Shown here one piece after another: positions 37,953-50,865 of a DNA stretch of 64,000 nt. This stretch comes from Seiridium cupressi (Eukaryota > Ascomycota > Sordariomycetes > Amphisphaeriales > Sporocadaceae): assembly GCA_036674765.1 (NCBI GenBank), contig JARVKI010000034.1, forward strand, positions 343,934-407,933, given 5' to 3'. The position numbers and the translations under genes are program-made. Under the pieces are notes generated by a model. It made no database searches and was not told where the DNA came from. It saw only the letters and a list, made by a program, of their open reading frames with translations. The stretch's first letter is position 1. Every line of letters begins with the position of its first letter.

Positions 37953-40900
37953 ATGGCATCCGACGGCTTCAATGACGCGAATGCTTGGGGTGGGGATGAT
38001 GGGAATGGAGCTGCAGAGAATCTTGAGCAGTATAGCCATCAACAACAAACACAAGAACCTAGTACTTCTTCTATTGTTCCCCAATTTGTTCCTGGTGAAA
38101 CCTCTGAAGACGATGCCGACTCTGGTGAATATGACCCGGAGTCTGTCATCATAAGCACCACAGTCACACCAGCTCCCGCTTCGGCAGCATTTCCCCCTCC
38201 GACCGCAAATCCATCCTCTCCCCGTCCGGCTAAGAAGCCGAAGAAGGCTGGTGGATTCATAGTTGGATCCTCAGACGACGAAGACGATACCCCTGTCCCC
38301 GAACCGTCGACTACTTTGCAGCCGCCAGCTATAGCCGCTGCGATTGAAGGCTCCGCACGAACTCTCGCGCAATCGCCGCTGCAGCAGACCACTACATCCC
38401 AAGAGGCTGAGCCTACGACTCAAGTGAGCAACGGGCAACCAAGTAAACCACATCTACCTGCAGATACTATCAGCATCCTAGAAGATCGCGTTAAGAATGA
38501 TCCCCGCGGAGATATGGATGCCTGGCTAGCCTTGATCGAGGAGACACGCCGGCGTAACGTAGTCCAGGACTCTCGTTCAGTCTACGAACGGTTTCTACAG
38601 AACTACCCGCAATCGGTAAGTTTGCCTGTTCGCTCGGCTGAAGCTCGGATCATGGCTAATACGTTGCTATAGGCAGAGATATGGGTTCAGTACCTGGAGA
38701 TGGAGCTGAGTCTCGATAATTTTGCCGAGGCAGAGAATATTTTCCAGCGCACCCTCACCACCATAGTCGATGTGCAGCTCTGGACCGCATACCTCGACTA
38801 TGTTCGCCGCCGGAATGACCTGAATGATACTACTGGGGCCGCCCGTCAGACAGTCAATGCAGCTTACGACTTCGTCCTTGACAGCGTTGGCCAGGATCGT
38901 GACTCGGGCAGGATATGGCAAGATTACGTCCAGTTTCTCAAGTTTGGTCCTGGTCAGGTTGGTGGAAGTGGTTGGCAAGATATGCAGAAGGTAGACGGTT
39001 TGAGAAAGGCCTACCAACGTGCTATCTGCATTCCCATTTCCAATCTCAATGTACTATGGAAAGAGTACGACCAATTTGAGTTGGGCATAAACAAAGTTGC
39101 GGTACGTGCCATCCCCTGATATTCAGGTCTGTGGTTATTAATTGTGTTCTAGGGCCGTAAGTTTCTTCAGGAACGCTCACCGTCATACATGTCAGCACGT
39201 AGTGCAAATACCCAACTCGACAGTATAACACGCGGCCTACACCGGTCAACCATTCCTCGTCTCCCGCCCGCTCCTGGTTTCGATGGTGATCTGGAGTTTG
39301 GCGAACAGGTTGAATTATGGAAGAAGTGGATAGCCTGGGAAAAGGGTGACCCACTGGTCTTGAAGGACGACGAGCCGGAGACCTTTAAATGTCGGGTCAT
39401 TTATGTCTACAAACAAGCTCTGATGGCCCTTCGATTCTGGCCAGAGCTGTGGGTCGAAGCTGCAGAATGGTGCTTCGATCAGAAAATCCAGACTAAAGAC
39501 GGCAAAGACCAAGGCCTTCTGTTCCTGACTGAAGGAGTAGCTGCCAACCCGGAGAGCTCGCTTCTAGCTCTGAAGCATGCCGACCATATCGAATCAACTC
39601 ACCCGGCAGGGGAGGGAGATGCTGGGAAGCTCGCCCTAAGCCAAGCTGTGCGGGCACCATTTGAACATGCTCTTACTACGCTATACCCTATGGTGAAGGA
39701 CCTCAAGGACCGAGAGACAGCAGCTATTAAGAGCATCGAGAACGATCCGACCTTCACTACAAATGATGACGATGACGACGATGAAGGAGAGATATCGTCG
39801 GTGAAGTCGTCGAAGGAAGAGGCCAGGAAGGATAGAATCAAAGCAGTAAAGGATGGGTTCGCTGTGCAAGTTCACATGCTGAAACAACAAATCTCCTACC
39901 TGTGGATAGCATTGGCGCGAGCATTCCGGCGCATCCAGGGCCAAGGTAAAGCCGTTTCCCGTGATGCACCGTCAACTGGCGTGCGCCATATTTTTACCGA
40001 AGCCCGTCAACGAGGTCAGATCACTAGCGATGTCTATGTGGCGATCGCCCACATCGAATGGGACATCTACCAAGATCCGGTGGCCACCAAGATTTTCGAG
40101 CGCGGGGCCAAGCTATTTCCCGAGGATGAGAATTTCATTGTTGCTTATCTCAAGCACTTGCACTCTCGCCACGATACAACCAGTACGTTCCCAACTACCC
40201 TCGGGCTCCGATCCTCTCTAACTAATTGTCCATCAGACGCCCGTGTTGTATTCTCTCAAACAGTCAAGAAATTCAAGGAGAAGCCTGAGCTTAGCCCAAA
40301 GCTCAAGCCTCTCTATGCTTACTTCCACAGCTACGAGGCCAAGTTCGGTGAGCTCGCTCAAATCAAAGAACTAGAGAAGCAGATGGCGGAGTCTTTCCCG
40401 GAAGACCCAAGCCTTTCTCACTTCGCAGCTCGCTTCTCTTCGGAAAAGTTCAACCCCATTGCTGCGAGAGTGATCATCTCCCCAGCAGCTCAAATGCGTC
40501 CGAAAAACATAATGCAGTCTGTCGAACATGTTCCTACCTCGATACGTGGTAGCCCTCATCCCTCCGTCCTTGCGGATCGTAGCCCACGGCCACAGTTCTT
40601 GCAGGCAGTCAACTCTCCTAAACGCCCTTTCCAGATCGATGATAATGATGACATGAATCCCCCCAAGAGACTCGCCCGAGGAGTATCACCGCTCAAGGGT
40701 GCGGCTGGCCGGCGGCTTGATCAGCAACGCCGGGCTGCTCAAGGTCAAGGTGTCCCGACCTACAGCACGCCTGCACCTATTTCACGCGATATCACATTTC
40801 TTCTCGGACTGATTCCTCCCGCACATCAATATGCAGCGCCGCGCTATAGACCTGACGGCCTTGTGCGGATGTTGAGAGATGGGGTAGCTGTTCCCGACTT

Positions 40901-41192
40901 CAATGAATGGAAAGCCGCAAATCAGGGGACTCGCCACAACCGCCAAGTCTCAAACGATTATGCCTCATATGCGCTACCTGCCGGCGGCCGAAACAGTCCT
41001 TATTCCAGGGGTATTGGCGGGCCACCCCCGCCTGTGTCAGGCGATGCAAGTTCGGCATACGATTCGGGCTCAGCTATGCTAGGCGGCCAGAGCTCAAATC
41101 CACCAAACTTCTACGCTGGCGGGTTCCCATACAACCTAGGACAACAACAGCAACAAGCTATGCCACAGTATCCTCCATTCAGGCAAGGTTGA
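37953..41192 (+). CDS. rna14: mRNA 3'-end-processing protein RNA14 (CstF-77 homologue)
   Basis: Exons are 37953-38615, 38673-39101, 39153-40182 and 40237-41192, giving about 1,025 residues. Rna14 is the HAT-repeat scaffold of cleavage factor IA. It binds Rna15 and Pcf11 and supports pre-mRNA cleavage and polyadenylation in the nucleus. Residues 1 to about 180 are low-complexity and acidic, with a basic AKKPKKAGG patch. The HAT-repeat (Suf) region begins near DPRGDMDAWLALIEE and runs to about 720. A poly-Asp loop (NDDDDDDEGE) interrupts it. The C-terminus has the conserved LLGLIPPAHQY and RPDGLVRMLRD segments that pair with Rna15, then a Gly/Pro/Gln-rich tail. The third intron is 54 nt and contains a CTAAC branch site. 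It is in frame and stop-free, so its retention would only insert 18 residues. The start is the first in-frame ATG, in a CC-ATG-G context. Confidence 0.95.
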
Positions 41193-44100
41193 GTGGCAAG
41201 TTGAATATCGTCCCAACCTTGATGCGGGAAATTAGTCCGCCTTGTTTTACATGGTACCGGCATACCCAATAACCAAGGCTCGGATAGTCACTGCCTATCA
41301 TATATATATGTATTTATATATAAAGAATGCCTTCTATTCTTCTGCAGAACTCGACACTTGTTCCTTGTGGGCGATGGCAAAGTGAAGCGATGTTGCCCGT
41401 GCGCAACCACAAAGGAATCATGAGCTGGACTGTACTATCGCACAAAAACCCACCACAACTTGAGGCCTGGCATGAACTACTCTCAATGTTGTGAGGGGTG
41501 TCATAATACTACGTGTTCCATCTTTCCATGGAGACGCTAGGTTGCATCTGACCAAGCGCGGCCTCATATTCAGGCCTCAGTAGCCTGTAATTCCAGGTCT
41601 TAATCAGCAACGTTCGTTGCAGCGTTGACTTCATCGTTGATACTGGAAAAGCTGGTCAGGGAGGAATGCCAATATGTAGTCAGGAAATAGTTGTGCTTGA
41701 CTGCTTATGGATGACGTTAGGTTAGGTATGTAGCCTGGATGACTAATTACTTTGATATGAGGTTATAGTCTCAATGTCTCCTTTTTATTGGGTGTCTCTG
41801 TGATCTGGTCTGCATTGCGGAACTGTGAATTGGCCGTATACATGTCCCTTGCTGTTATTGGTCTACATGTCGCCCTTCGAGAGCGTAATCAATCATTCAG
41901 TATCCGATTAGGATATTTCACTAAAATGTGGCCAGCATGATTTGGTAAAGGAGTGTCGAGTATGTATTAATCAGCCACTACTGTGGTTATCTATGCCGGT
42001 GGAATCGATTGCTCAGGTACAACCTTGTACCCATCTACCCGTTCCAAACCAGCAAGTCGTTTCATTGGCAACGTGTAAATTGATCCAACGATTTTGGTTG
42101 TCTGTCTTGTGGTTCCGGCGATCTTATTGATTGCAACGCTAAGGTGGACAGCTTTGGAAGTCTCCTCAACTGACAAGAAAACTCCGAGCATCTTGTTCTC
42201 CCACCCAAGAGTACAATATTATGTGTTTCAATTTGTTTATTTGCACTTCAGTGGCGTGATGGCCCTCCGTCGATGTAGAGTCTCGGAGCTCCGGGGATGA
42301 TTATCGGAGTGGAATAGTCTTCTATTGGACAACACTTTCTCGCACATTCTGCCCATATGTCGACACTGGTTACGAAGAGTGTTTCCCCACGAGTGGCGGT
42401 TCTTGGAACGAGCAGTATGGCTACCTCAACCGCGGGGAGCTTGCCGTCGTCTCGTAAGCTCTGAAAATCGGGTTGCACTGTCGGTGGTGACGCTAGTTGC
42501 GATGGATAGCGTTCATAGGTAGAGGTTCGGCAGCATCGTTGGCTCTATCTCAGACTGCCGCTGTCTCAGGGCTTCGTTAACAGCTCATCGATCCCGTTTC
42601 CTCAAAAACAACCTGCTGAGATGGGAGAGGTTAGCCCTGGCCCTGCGTAGTGCCTCGTTGTATGGAAGAAATGCCGACAGCACAAATTTACTGTAGCCTT
42701 GGGTTTTGGAGCAATATTAGTAATCCTTAGCGATCCTGGACGAACAACAGAATGCCGGCCAAAGATTCCGGGAACCACTGAATGCCGCTGTGAGTCTCTC
42801 GCCAACGGAATATTTTGACACGGGCTCATCAATTTCTTGTGCCTTTGAAAAAAGCAAAAACCCAGCTTCGTAGTAAAATTGAATTTGGAAATACCTTGAA
42901 CAGCGAGATAAAAAGCTCTTGGTACGGGTTGTAAATTGACACCTCCGCAAGGCGATTAGGAGCGGCAATGTCCAGTATCCGCCCCGGGAGCTTGAAAACG
43001 AGTATTCGACAAGGTATCTGGGCTGGGCGGCTTTTCTCTCTCTTTTTTTCCTCCTCCTTTTGTGCTCATAGAAGCCGTGGCATCTTTGTAAGTTGTTTCA
43101 ACCTCTCGCGGCTGGTGAAGTCCTTAGATTTTCGGCCTCGGGTTGTTCTTCCATTGATCGGGTCGTGGTTCTCTCTGATGGAGGGGAGCACGTAGCATGA
43201 ACTATCTTTCCACCACAGCTTGGAATTGCAGAGTTCGCAGTCACATAACGCGGGTTGGAGAGAAAAAGTAGTGCTTCAGAGACAGTAATTATTTTAGGCA
43301 CATTTTATAGACAAAAATCTCTTCTCAGCGCGCCCAAAACTTTGTTCTTAGCTATAATCCACGATATTTCCTAGTGTATGCTAAATTTATACACTCATAC
43401 CCATATTGTTATGCTCGCTTCCCACTCATTCTCCTCGAACATCTAAATATGCTTGATATGTCCTGGCCATCGGGCGGTAAATTGCAGAGAAAATTACGAC
43501 GACTTTCCCCCGGTCAGTTCCCACCATCAACTTGTGGCTCGCAGCCTTTTCCATTCTGCAAAATGATACAACCCAAAGACTTGAAATCCATTTACTCCGA
43601 GTCCAGAAGTGTTTCCAGCCGGCCAGAGTTTCTCTATAAATACTTTTGTGGCTGTGATAGCTCGAGGAGCCCGTCTACGTGTTTTTGCCAGTACATGATA
43701 TGTATCCTCGGCTAGATTTCTCCCGTCACATTTAATTCAGCTTCCGATTAACGTATTTATTTCAACTTCCATAATGGAAACACGAAGCAGTCAATGCTTA
43801 TTCTTATTCCAAACATGTAGCTCTACCCCTGAACCTAACCCGATACCTCATTGCCCCTTCAAAACCCTTGACGGGGCACGCATTCCTTGCTCAGACGTCT
43901 CCCTGCTTGTCGAGCGATCAATGCCTAGAAATATGATGTAATCAATATCTGTTCTGAAAAGGGGCAGGAGGCTAAGTAGAAATTGATCTGGTATCTTGCC
44001 CGGCAAGGTTTGAGGAGCTAGAGTAACGGGAGAAGAGGTTTCTATATTGCACATCTTACTCCCCGGCTCCAGCTCGCTATTCAGATCTAATAGCCAAGAA

Positions 44101-45170
44101 TGCATACAAAGACATTTCAGGATCTTGGTATGGTTTTGCCTCAAGGATGACTGGCCTTCTGTCGGAGGTTTCGACTTCTCCCAATGCAGATGCCATTTGA
44201 ACTCTGTCAGATAGGTTCAGGCCGGCCAACCTCTACGAAGTCAAAACACTAGGACAGTTCAGTTTTTCTCTTCCGGATTTGCTACCCAAACAAGAGATTT
44301 GACCGGATTACAACACTTTACCAAGGCTGAGGCTCTGTCTATGGCTCTCATTAGAGCTGAAAGACCATCAGAAGAAAGAGTAGGAGACTACTCCTTTATT
44401 TTGCACTTGGCACAACTCAGAGAACAAACAAATCCGTGATATATATTGTTAGCAGCATCCCTTCGACCCTGCTTGAGCCAGGCTCTGATTTCGTCTGAAT
44501 TATTGTTAGATTATGTACGTTGACTGACTTCATATCAGCCACAGCAGAGATAGGAGTTCATTTCTAACAGTTAGCTACCAGAACAAGTCCACAGGTGCTC
44601 CGAGCATCACATTTCTTACAGTGCTGGCCCTCCAAGATTTGCAAAGAGGGCAATCGTAGCTTAACTCACAGTGTTCCTTGTTACACGCTAGATCTATTTG
44701 GGTGTGAACAATGAGAGTTTTGCTTCTTGGGCAATAGTCAAGTTTCTCACCCGTGCAGCAAGAGCAGTACTGCTAGTATAGCAGGCATCTTGCCGGCCTC
44801 CAGTTGGTTATTCGAGAGTCACCCAATATATTTGTGATAATTCAATTATGACGTAACAGTGGTTGATTTATCTCATAGAATCTAGACTAAGCTGTAGCCT
44901 GCCGTGCCTGTCTTGACTAATGGCCGTTTGATCGTGCCTTCTAGGGGCTGGGCCAGTTAACAATTGCCCGAATACCGACGATCTTGTCGTGTTATCCCCC
45001 ATACTGCAAGTAAACAAATGCCTAACTCCGGTCGCCGACCCCCATACAGGTAATAAGCTCAGTGAATCCCCCCTGAAACGCCGAATGTAGTTAAGGGGTT
45101 CCTGCAGACAGCCGACAGCTTCTGTTATTCTGCCACTCCATTGCAATTGTGGTTGACTGCTAAATGACTA
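41193..45170. other. 4-kb gap without a supported gene
   Basis: After the 3' flank of rna14 the sequence is moderately A/T-rich. The open frames are short, on both strands, and have no recognisable protein character. I saw no tRNA, terminal repeat or other structure worth a separate entry. Confidence 0.55.
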
Positions 45171-47449
45171 CTTAAACAGCCTCTCCATCTCACGAAATCC
45201 CACCTTCTTCTTCCTTCTCCATCATCCATCAACAAACCACACAACCTGTGGACTTGAAATCAGCACAGCCAGTGTGATTGTTCGTCTAATCGTCTATCGT
45301 AACCAAGGTAAGCTTCCTCCCACACCTTCTATTTAAGCCTCTCTCCCGCCTGCTCTCTCCCATCGCATCCTTCTCTCTCCATCATCAGCCACCAAGCACC
45401 AAACACCAAACAACCACAACCGCAACACAAGATCACTCGACTCTATCCCCGTCAGAACAGGTAAGACCCTCATCATCCCAGAGAGTACTGAAGCAGCTCT
45501 TTTCCATCCGTCCTTTGATCACCTTGTCCTCTGCTCTCTGCTCTCTGCTCTCTGCCTCATCGCACACCACAACCCATCATAACCCGAATCCATCATCCTA
45601 CCAACCCAAACAGGCATCAGATCATCCCGAAGTCTATACTCTGGTTTCTGCTCCTCCAGCGGTAGAACTCCGCAAGGCTTCCAAAACAAGGCGTGGTCGG
45701 CCTGGTCTACCTAGCCTCAATTTTCTTGCCAGCAGCCACTCCAATAGTTCCCTTCTCTCTTCCATTCATCTGCCATCCACAGTATCTCCCAGGCGATCAC
45801 ATCAATTTCTGAGTTGTTTGGGCGTCGTCACAATACTAATCGAACTGTCAGGTATGTCGCTACCTCTGGAAATCTAAATTTCTGAGAGAAACAACACTTC
45901 ATCACTCCTTCCCTCGCCATCATCACGACTCCTCATCCTCCACCCTCACCATATTCCATTTCCTGTCTATTCACCCATCTCCTGCTTCTATACCAAGCGG
46001 CACGATATTCCCGGCACATTGCCGTTCAGCAGGTAAGAAATGATAACGCCCTCCATACTAAACATACCAGCCATCCCAAGCACTGATCGGCCATCACAAC
46101 TATTTGTGCCAAGCAAAGCATCGGGTCTGTTTTTTTCAGTTCGGTCTCCTGCTTGTTGGCAAATAAAGAGTGATTTCCTAACGACCAAAACATCATTGGA
46201 TTTCACGTCCGATTGTTCAGAAGGTTGACTCCTTCAGCCAACGCTCGACATAAATAACGATCCTCTCCCCTCAGCATCCTCAAACTCTCTCCACTTTGGA
46301 AAACTTCACACATCTCTTTCTCGCATCACAGCCTATCTTCAGTCCAGACTTGATCACTCACTAATATTGATTCATTTCAGGTACCGCTTCCTAGCGCCTC
46401 TCAAACTGCTACTCCTTCAGTCTTTGTCACAACAAGCTTGCGACTCAACAACGACTAACCAAGTCTTAGACCGATCCTGCCTTTCGACCCAACCTCACTT
46501 GTCACTCTGTAAGTCTACATCCACCTTGCTTCAGTTAGCAGCAAAGAGCTGTCAGCAAGTCCCACCTCAGAATGTCTGTTGCCTCCATATTATCTTGTTT
46601 TGACATGACCTTTCTTCCATCTCAGCTCCAACTCCCCACTATCATCCACATCCCATCTCCTACACAAACATACTTCATTTCCAAAGTTCCTATGCTTAAC
46701 TGCCTAGGCTCTGGTTATGCCCGGTCAACCCAATATTGCCCGACTTCATCGTCACCTGTGTTAACTGCTCTTGATCTCATCACTGACATTTGTTAGCACA
46801 GATCTGACACTTACTGTCAACAGACTTGGTAAGTACGACCAGCACTTGCCTCACAGATCAGCATTACATATTTGAAATCCATAACGGCTTGATCTGTTCC
46901 ACCTTCCATACATCATCTGCCATTAGAGGCTCCCCACTCAGACTATTGAGTCCATCTCACTCCGCCCGTCATTCTCGTGTTTCATTCACTTATATCCCAT
47001 ACTGGACTCCACCATCTACCCTTCAGGGTATCTGGACAACCAGAAGCTGCCATTATCATCTGATTGCCCATAAATCAGTTTGCTAACACAATTCTCACAG
47101 TCGTGTCAGCAACTGGTCTCGATCTCCGTCGCGACTTTGGACCGCTGGTAAGTCCTTACTATCCTTCTGCCACCCACTTCACTCTTTCCTCCCCTCTTTT
47201 TATTGCCACCCAGCAGTATCTCTTCATCAAGAGACTGTTCAATCTTTCCTTAAGGTTTTCTCCCTCTGAATCTTCCCAATCATCTTCTATCTCCCAACTT
47301 CATCGCATCCCATCTTCTCGCAAAGTATCAGCTCTACCTTCCAATCAATATTGAAAGACACCCAAGGGTTTATATGTTCCACCTCCAGAACTGCAGTGCA
47401 TAGCCGGACTGTAACTAACTTGTTGTCTTTCACCAGATCACCCTCCATC
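45171..47449 (+). promoter_or_regulatory. Promoter and probable multi-intron 5' leader of the Argonaute gene
   Basis: The plus strand is strikingly C/T/A-rich and G-poor for 2.2 kb, as fungal leaders are. Donor-like sites (GTAAG, GTATG, GTACC) lie at 45308, 45461, 45852, 46033, 46381, 46509, 46829 and 47148. Good acceptors end at 45851, 46380, 46801, 47100 (with GCTAACAC before it) and 47436. The last acceptor is 13 bases before the start codon. At 45852, 46033 and 46381 the acceptor AG and the donor GT abut directly, so no exon is left between two introns. Many short uORFs are present, the longest about 120 codons at 45515-45877. A CTCTCTG triplet repeat lies at 45534-45554. Splicing is inferred from motifs only. 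Confidence 0.5.
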
Positions 47450-50400
47450 ATGTCTGCTCCCAGCCAGCAAGGCTCGGCTTCCCGCCACCCTGCTGTCCAG
47501 CGTGTAGCTGGCATGGGCTTTGATGGTGCATCGGACCGTCCAGGCGGCCCCGCTGGTTCCTCCCACCAGGGCTCACAGCGCGGTAGTACTTCTGGTACAC
47601 AGGCTGGTGGCTCCCAGCGAGGCAGCGCTCCCAGCAGCCCCAGCCGATCTCCAGCTGGAAGCACCGCTGGTGGCAGCCAGACCGGCTCGCCCCCTCGTTC
47701 CGGCACAGGTCCTTTCCAGAAGGGCACCGGCGTCGACCCGGCATTCGATCCCAATGATCCCAAGTCGTCTCGACCCCAAATCACTGAGACCGAGCTGATC
47801 GGCAAGCGAATTGATTTGCCTGCCGAAGCCTTCAGAAGTGTGAGTATAGTCATCACTATTATGGTAAAGTTTTGCAATACTAAATTTTCATGCAGCCGAG
47901 CGTCGGCACTCCCTTCGCCAAGCGTCCCGGCTTCAACACTGACGGCAAGCCGATTATGGTGCAGCTCAACCTCTTTGCTGTCACCAACCTCCCTGGAGAC
48001 GACATCCAACAATACGATGTAGGCAATTCTAGTTACTAATCCAACAACGCTTTTACTTACTCCTATCCAGGTCAACGTCTCGCCTAACCCAAAGGATTCC
48101 CGCGCTCTCGTCAAGAAGGTGTGGATGTCGCACGCCGTGCAAGACTGGGTTCGTAGTACTGGAGGCAAGTGGCTTTACGATGGCCATAAACTTGCCTGGT
48201 AAGAATCGCAACCCTTGTTGAGCCAAGCCTTACCCCGTATAACTAACAAGTTGCACAGGTGCAACAAGACCATCCGCAACGGGGAGGCACGTATTGCCGT
48301 TGACTTGGACAAAGAGGCCGGCAAGACTCTTGTCGGCAAGAACGGAGTCTACTATTTCTCCATTAAGGCTACTACTGTCATCCGCATGCAGATGCTAAAG
48401 GCCTATCTCAAGCAGACCGCTGGCTGGGATGCCCACATCCTTCAGTGCATGAGTAAGTTCATCCAACTACATTTCAGTCATGTTCAAAGCACTAATGTGT
48501 CACGATAGATTTCCTCGACCACCTCATGCGTCAGTGGCCAAGCGAGCACATGCAGACAATCAAGCGTAACTTCTATCCTCAAGGGGGTGTGGAGCAGCGT
48601 CTAGATGAAATGGTGTCTGTTCGCAAGGGTACCTATTCAGCCTTCAGACTTGGCCAGGTATGTGATATCACCCCGTGTTTAACGACCGTCACTGATACTG
48701 GTATTTAGAATGAGACCAACAGCCCTTCCATCGGTCTCAGCTTGAACGTCGATGTCGCCAACACGGCATTCTGGCTGGGAGGTCAGACCCTTGCCCGTGT
48801 CGCTCAGTACGCCTGTGCTCCTCCCGCCAGTCGTAAATTGGACTCGGCCATGCCTATGGGCAAACTCGCAGATATTCTCCGCCCCAAGCAGGCTCGTGAC
48901 AAGGCTGGCAACATGCACTTCATTCAGTCCGATGACTTCAAGAAGCTGCGACGCCTTATACGTCTACAGTTTCATGTCACACACCGCGGCAAAGAGACGA
49001 ACCCCAAGGTCTACAGAGTCAAGCGTATCATTTTCGATGCGAAGTATGGCGCCAAGGGAGCAGACTCGTTTGGAGTCTCCTTTATGAGAAAGGACAGGAA
49101 GACCGGACAAGAGAAAAGTGTGCGAATCTACGACCACTGGAATGAGATGTATGGCCGCTTGGGCTATCCTGACCTCCCTCTTGTTGAGACAGAACGAGAT
49201 GGCATCTTCCCCATGGAGGTCTGCAAGCTGGTTAGGTTCCAGCGATATGCCTACAAGCTGGATCCTGATCAGACATCATCCATGATCAAGATTGCTGTCA
49301 GCAGACCCAAGCAGCGGAAGATGGAGATTACCCACGGTGTCCAACAGCTGAAGTGGGACCAGGACCCATACTTCCGTGAGTATGGTGTTAAGGTTCAGAA
49401 CTCGATGATCGTCTCGAAAGCGCGACTTCTCCCCAATCCCGAAGTTCACTTCGGCGGCGGTGGGAAGATTGATCCCCGTGTCTCGGGTCGCTGGGACTTG
49501 CGCGGCAAGAAGTTCATCGAGCCTAACCCACGCCCTCTAACCTCCTGGGGCTTCATTGGCTGTGGTACAAATGACGGCTTCTCCATTGAGAAGGATGCCC
49601 TCAGGGCATTCGCCCAGAACTTCACCCGCACCTACCGTGGTCATGGCGGCCGAATCACGAAGGATCCTTTCGTCGAGGTGTATCCTTATACAATGGCCTA
49701 TCCTGACATGTGCTCTGCAGGATACAATGACACAGGCAAGTTTTGCAAGGATATGCCCCAGATTCTTTTCTTCGTCACCAGCACCCGCAACGCCCTCGTG
49801 TATGAGCGAATCAAGAAGAACATGGATTGCCGCATCTGCCTCATTAGCCAGAACATGTTGGCTGACCACGTTCGCAAGAACAATGCGCAATATTGCAGCA
49901 ACGTATCCATGAAGGTCAACGCCAAACTCGGTGGTTCAACCTGCCGAGCCTTGCCAATGGGAGCAAAGCCGGGTGTATTCTCGTACTTCAATGGGCCCAC
50001 CATGATCTTGGGCATGGACATTAGCCATGGATCTGTTGGTTCTGGCGCGCCATCCAAAGCCGCCATGACCATGTCCATCGACAAGACCGCCACCAAGTAC
50101 TGCTCCAACGTGCAGACCAATGGCTACCGCGTCGAGATTGTTCAGGCTGTTACCATGCACTATCTCTTCGAACGACTCATGCGCTACTGGGTCCGCGTCA
50201 ATGGTTGCCCCCCGAAGCACGTCTATTACTTCCGCGATGGTGTTGCTGAAGGTCAGTTCGCACATGTAATTGACATTGAAATCAAGGAGTTGAAGCGCAT
50301 GTTTCGCGATGCCGGCTTCGAGGTTCCCCGATTCACCGTCATTGTTGCGACTAAGCGACATCACATTCGTTTCTTCCCCAAGGCTAGTGACCTCAGCACG

Positions 50401-50865
50401 GGAGACAAGAATGAGAACCCCCTCCCTGGCACTCTGGTTGAGCGCGATGCAACCCATCCGTTTCACTTTGACTTCTACCTCGCCTCCCATGTCGCCATCC
50501 AGGGCACAGCTCGCCCGGTTCACTACAGCGTGATTATGGACGAGGCCAACTGCGACACGAACAAGTTGCAGCAGATGATATACCAGCAGTGTTATCAGTA
50601 CATTCGATCGACCACGCCGGTCTCTCTTCATCCGGCGGTGTACTACTCGCACTTGGCCTCCCAGCGTGCTACATGCCACGAGGATGTTGCTGCTAGCCAG
50701 CGCGAGATGCCCTCGGGCAAAGCTGGTTTCCCATTGGGCAAGGTCTCTTCGCTTACTTCCGGAGCCAAGCAACTTACTGATGCCCCTCCGCTCATTCCCA
50801 TGCAGAACCCCAACGCCAATTCAAACCAGATTCAGCACCTCAACACCACTATGTGGTATATCTAA
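47450..50865 (+). CDS. Argonaute (slicer-type, QDE-2-like)
   Basis: Exons are 47450-47839, 47896-48018, 48071-48198, 48259-48452, 48509-48657 and 48709-50865, giving 1,046 residues. The protein binds small RNAs and cleaves complementary transcripts in quelling-type silencing and viral defence. The first about 110 residues are a low-complexity Gly/Ser/Gln stretch with QRGS repeats. The N domain follows. A linker (NVDVANTAFW) leads into PAZ at about 360-480. MID and PIWI occupy about 600-1000. The slicer tetrad is complete: D765 (GMDISHG), E804 (RVEIVQ), D838 (FRDGVAEGQF) and H976 (YYSHL). The spacings 39, 34 and 138 match human AGO2. The terminal residue pattern MWYI resembles the MYFA end of animal Argonautes. 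Which of the usual fungal paralogues (quelling or meiotic silencing) this is remains open. Long minus-strand frames across it are shadows. Confidence 0.96.

Noticed and set aside
47287..48168. 293-codon minus-strand frame over the Argonaute 5' end
   Set aside because: It crosses Argonaute exons 1-3 and their introns in antisense and its translation looks like a shadow. The plus-strand splicing is fully consistent.
49936..50772. 278-codon minus-strand frame inside the Argonaute gene
   Set aside because: It is antisense to the PIWI domain that carries the slicer residues, and has no recognisable domain of its own.
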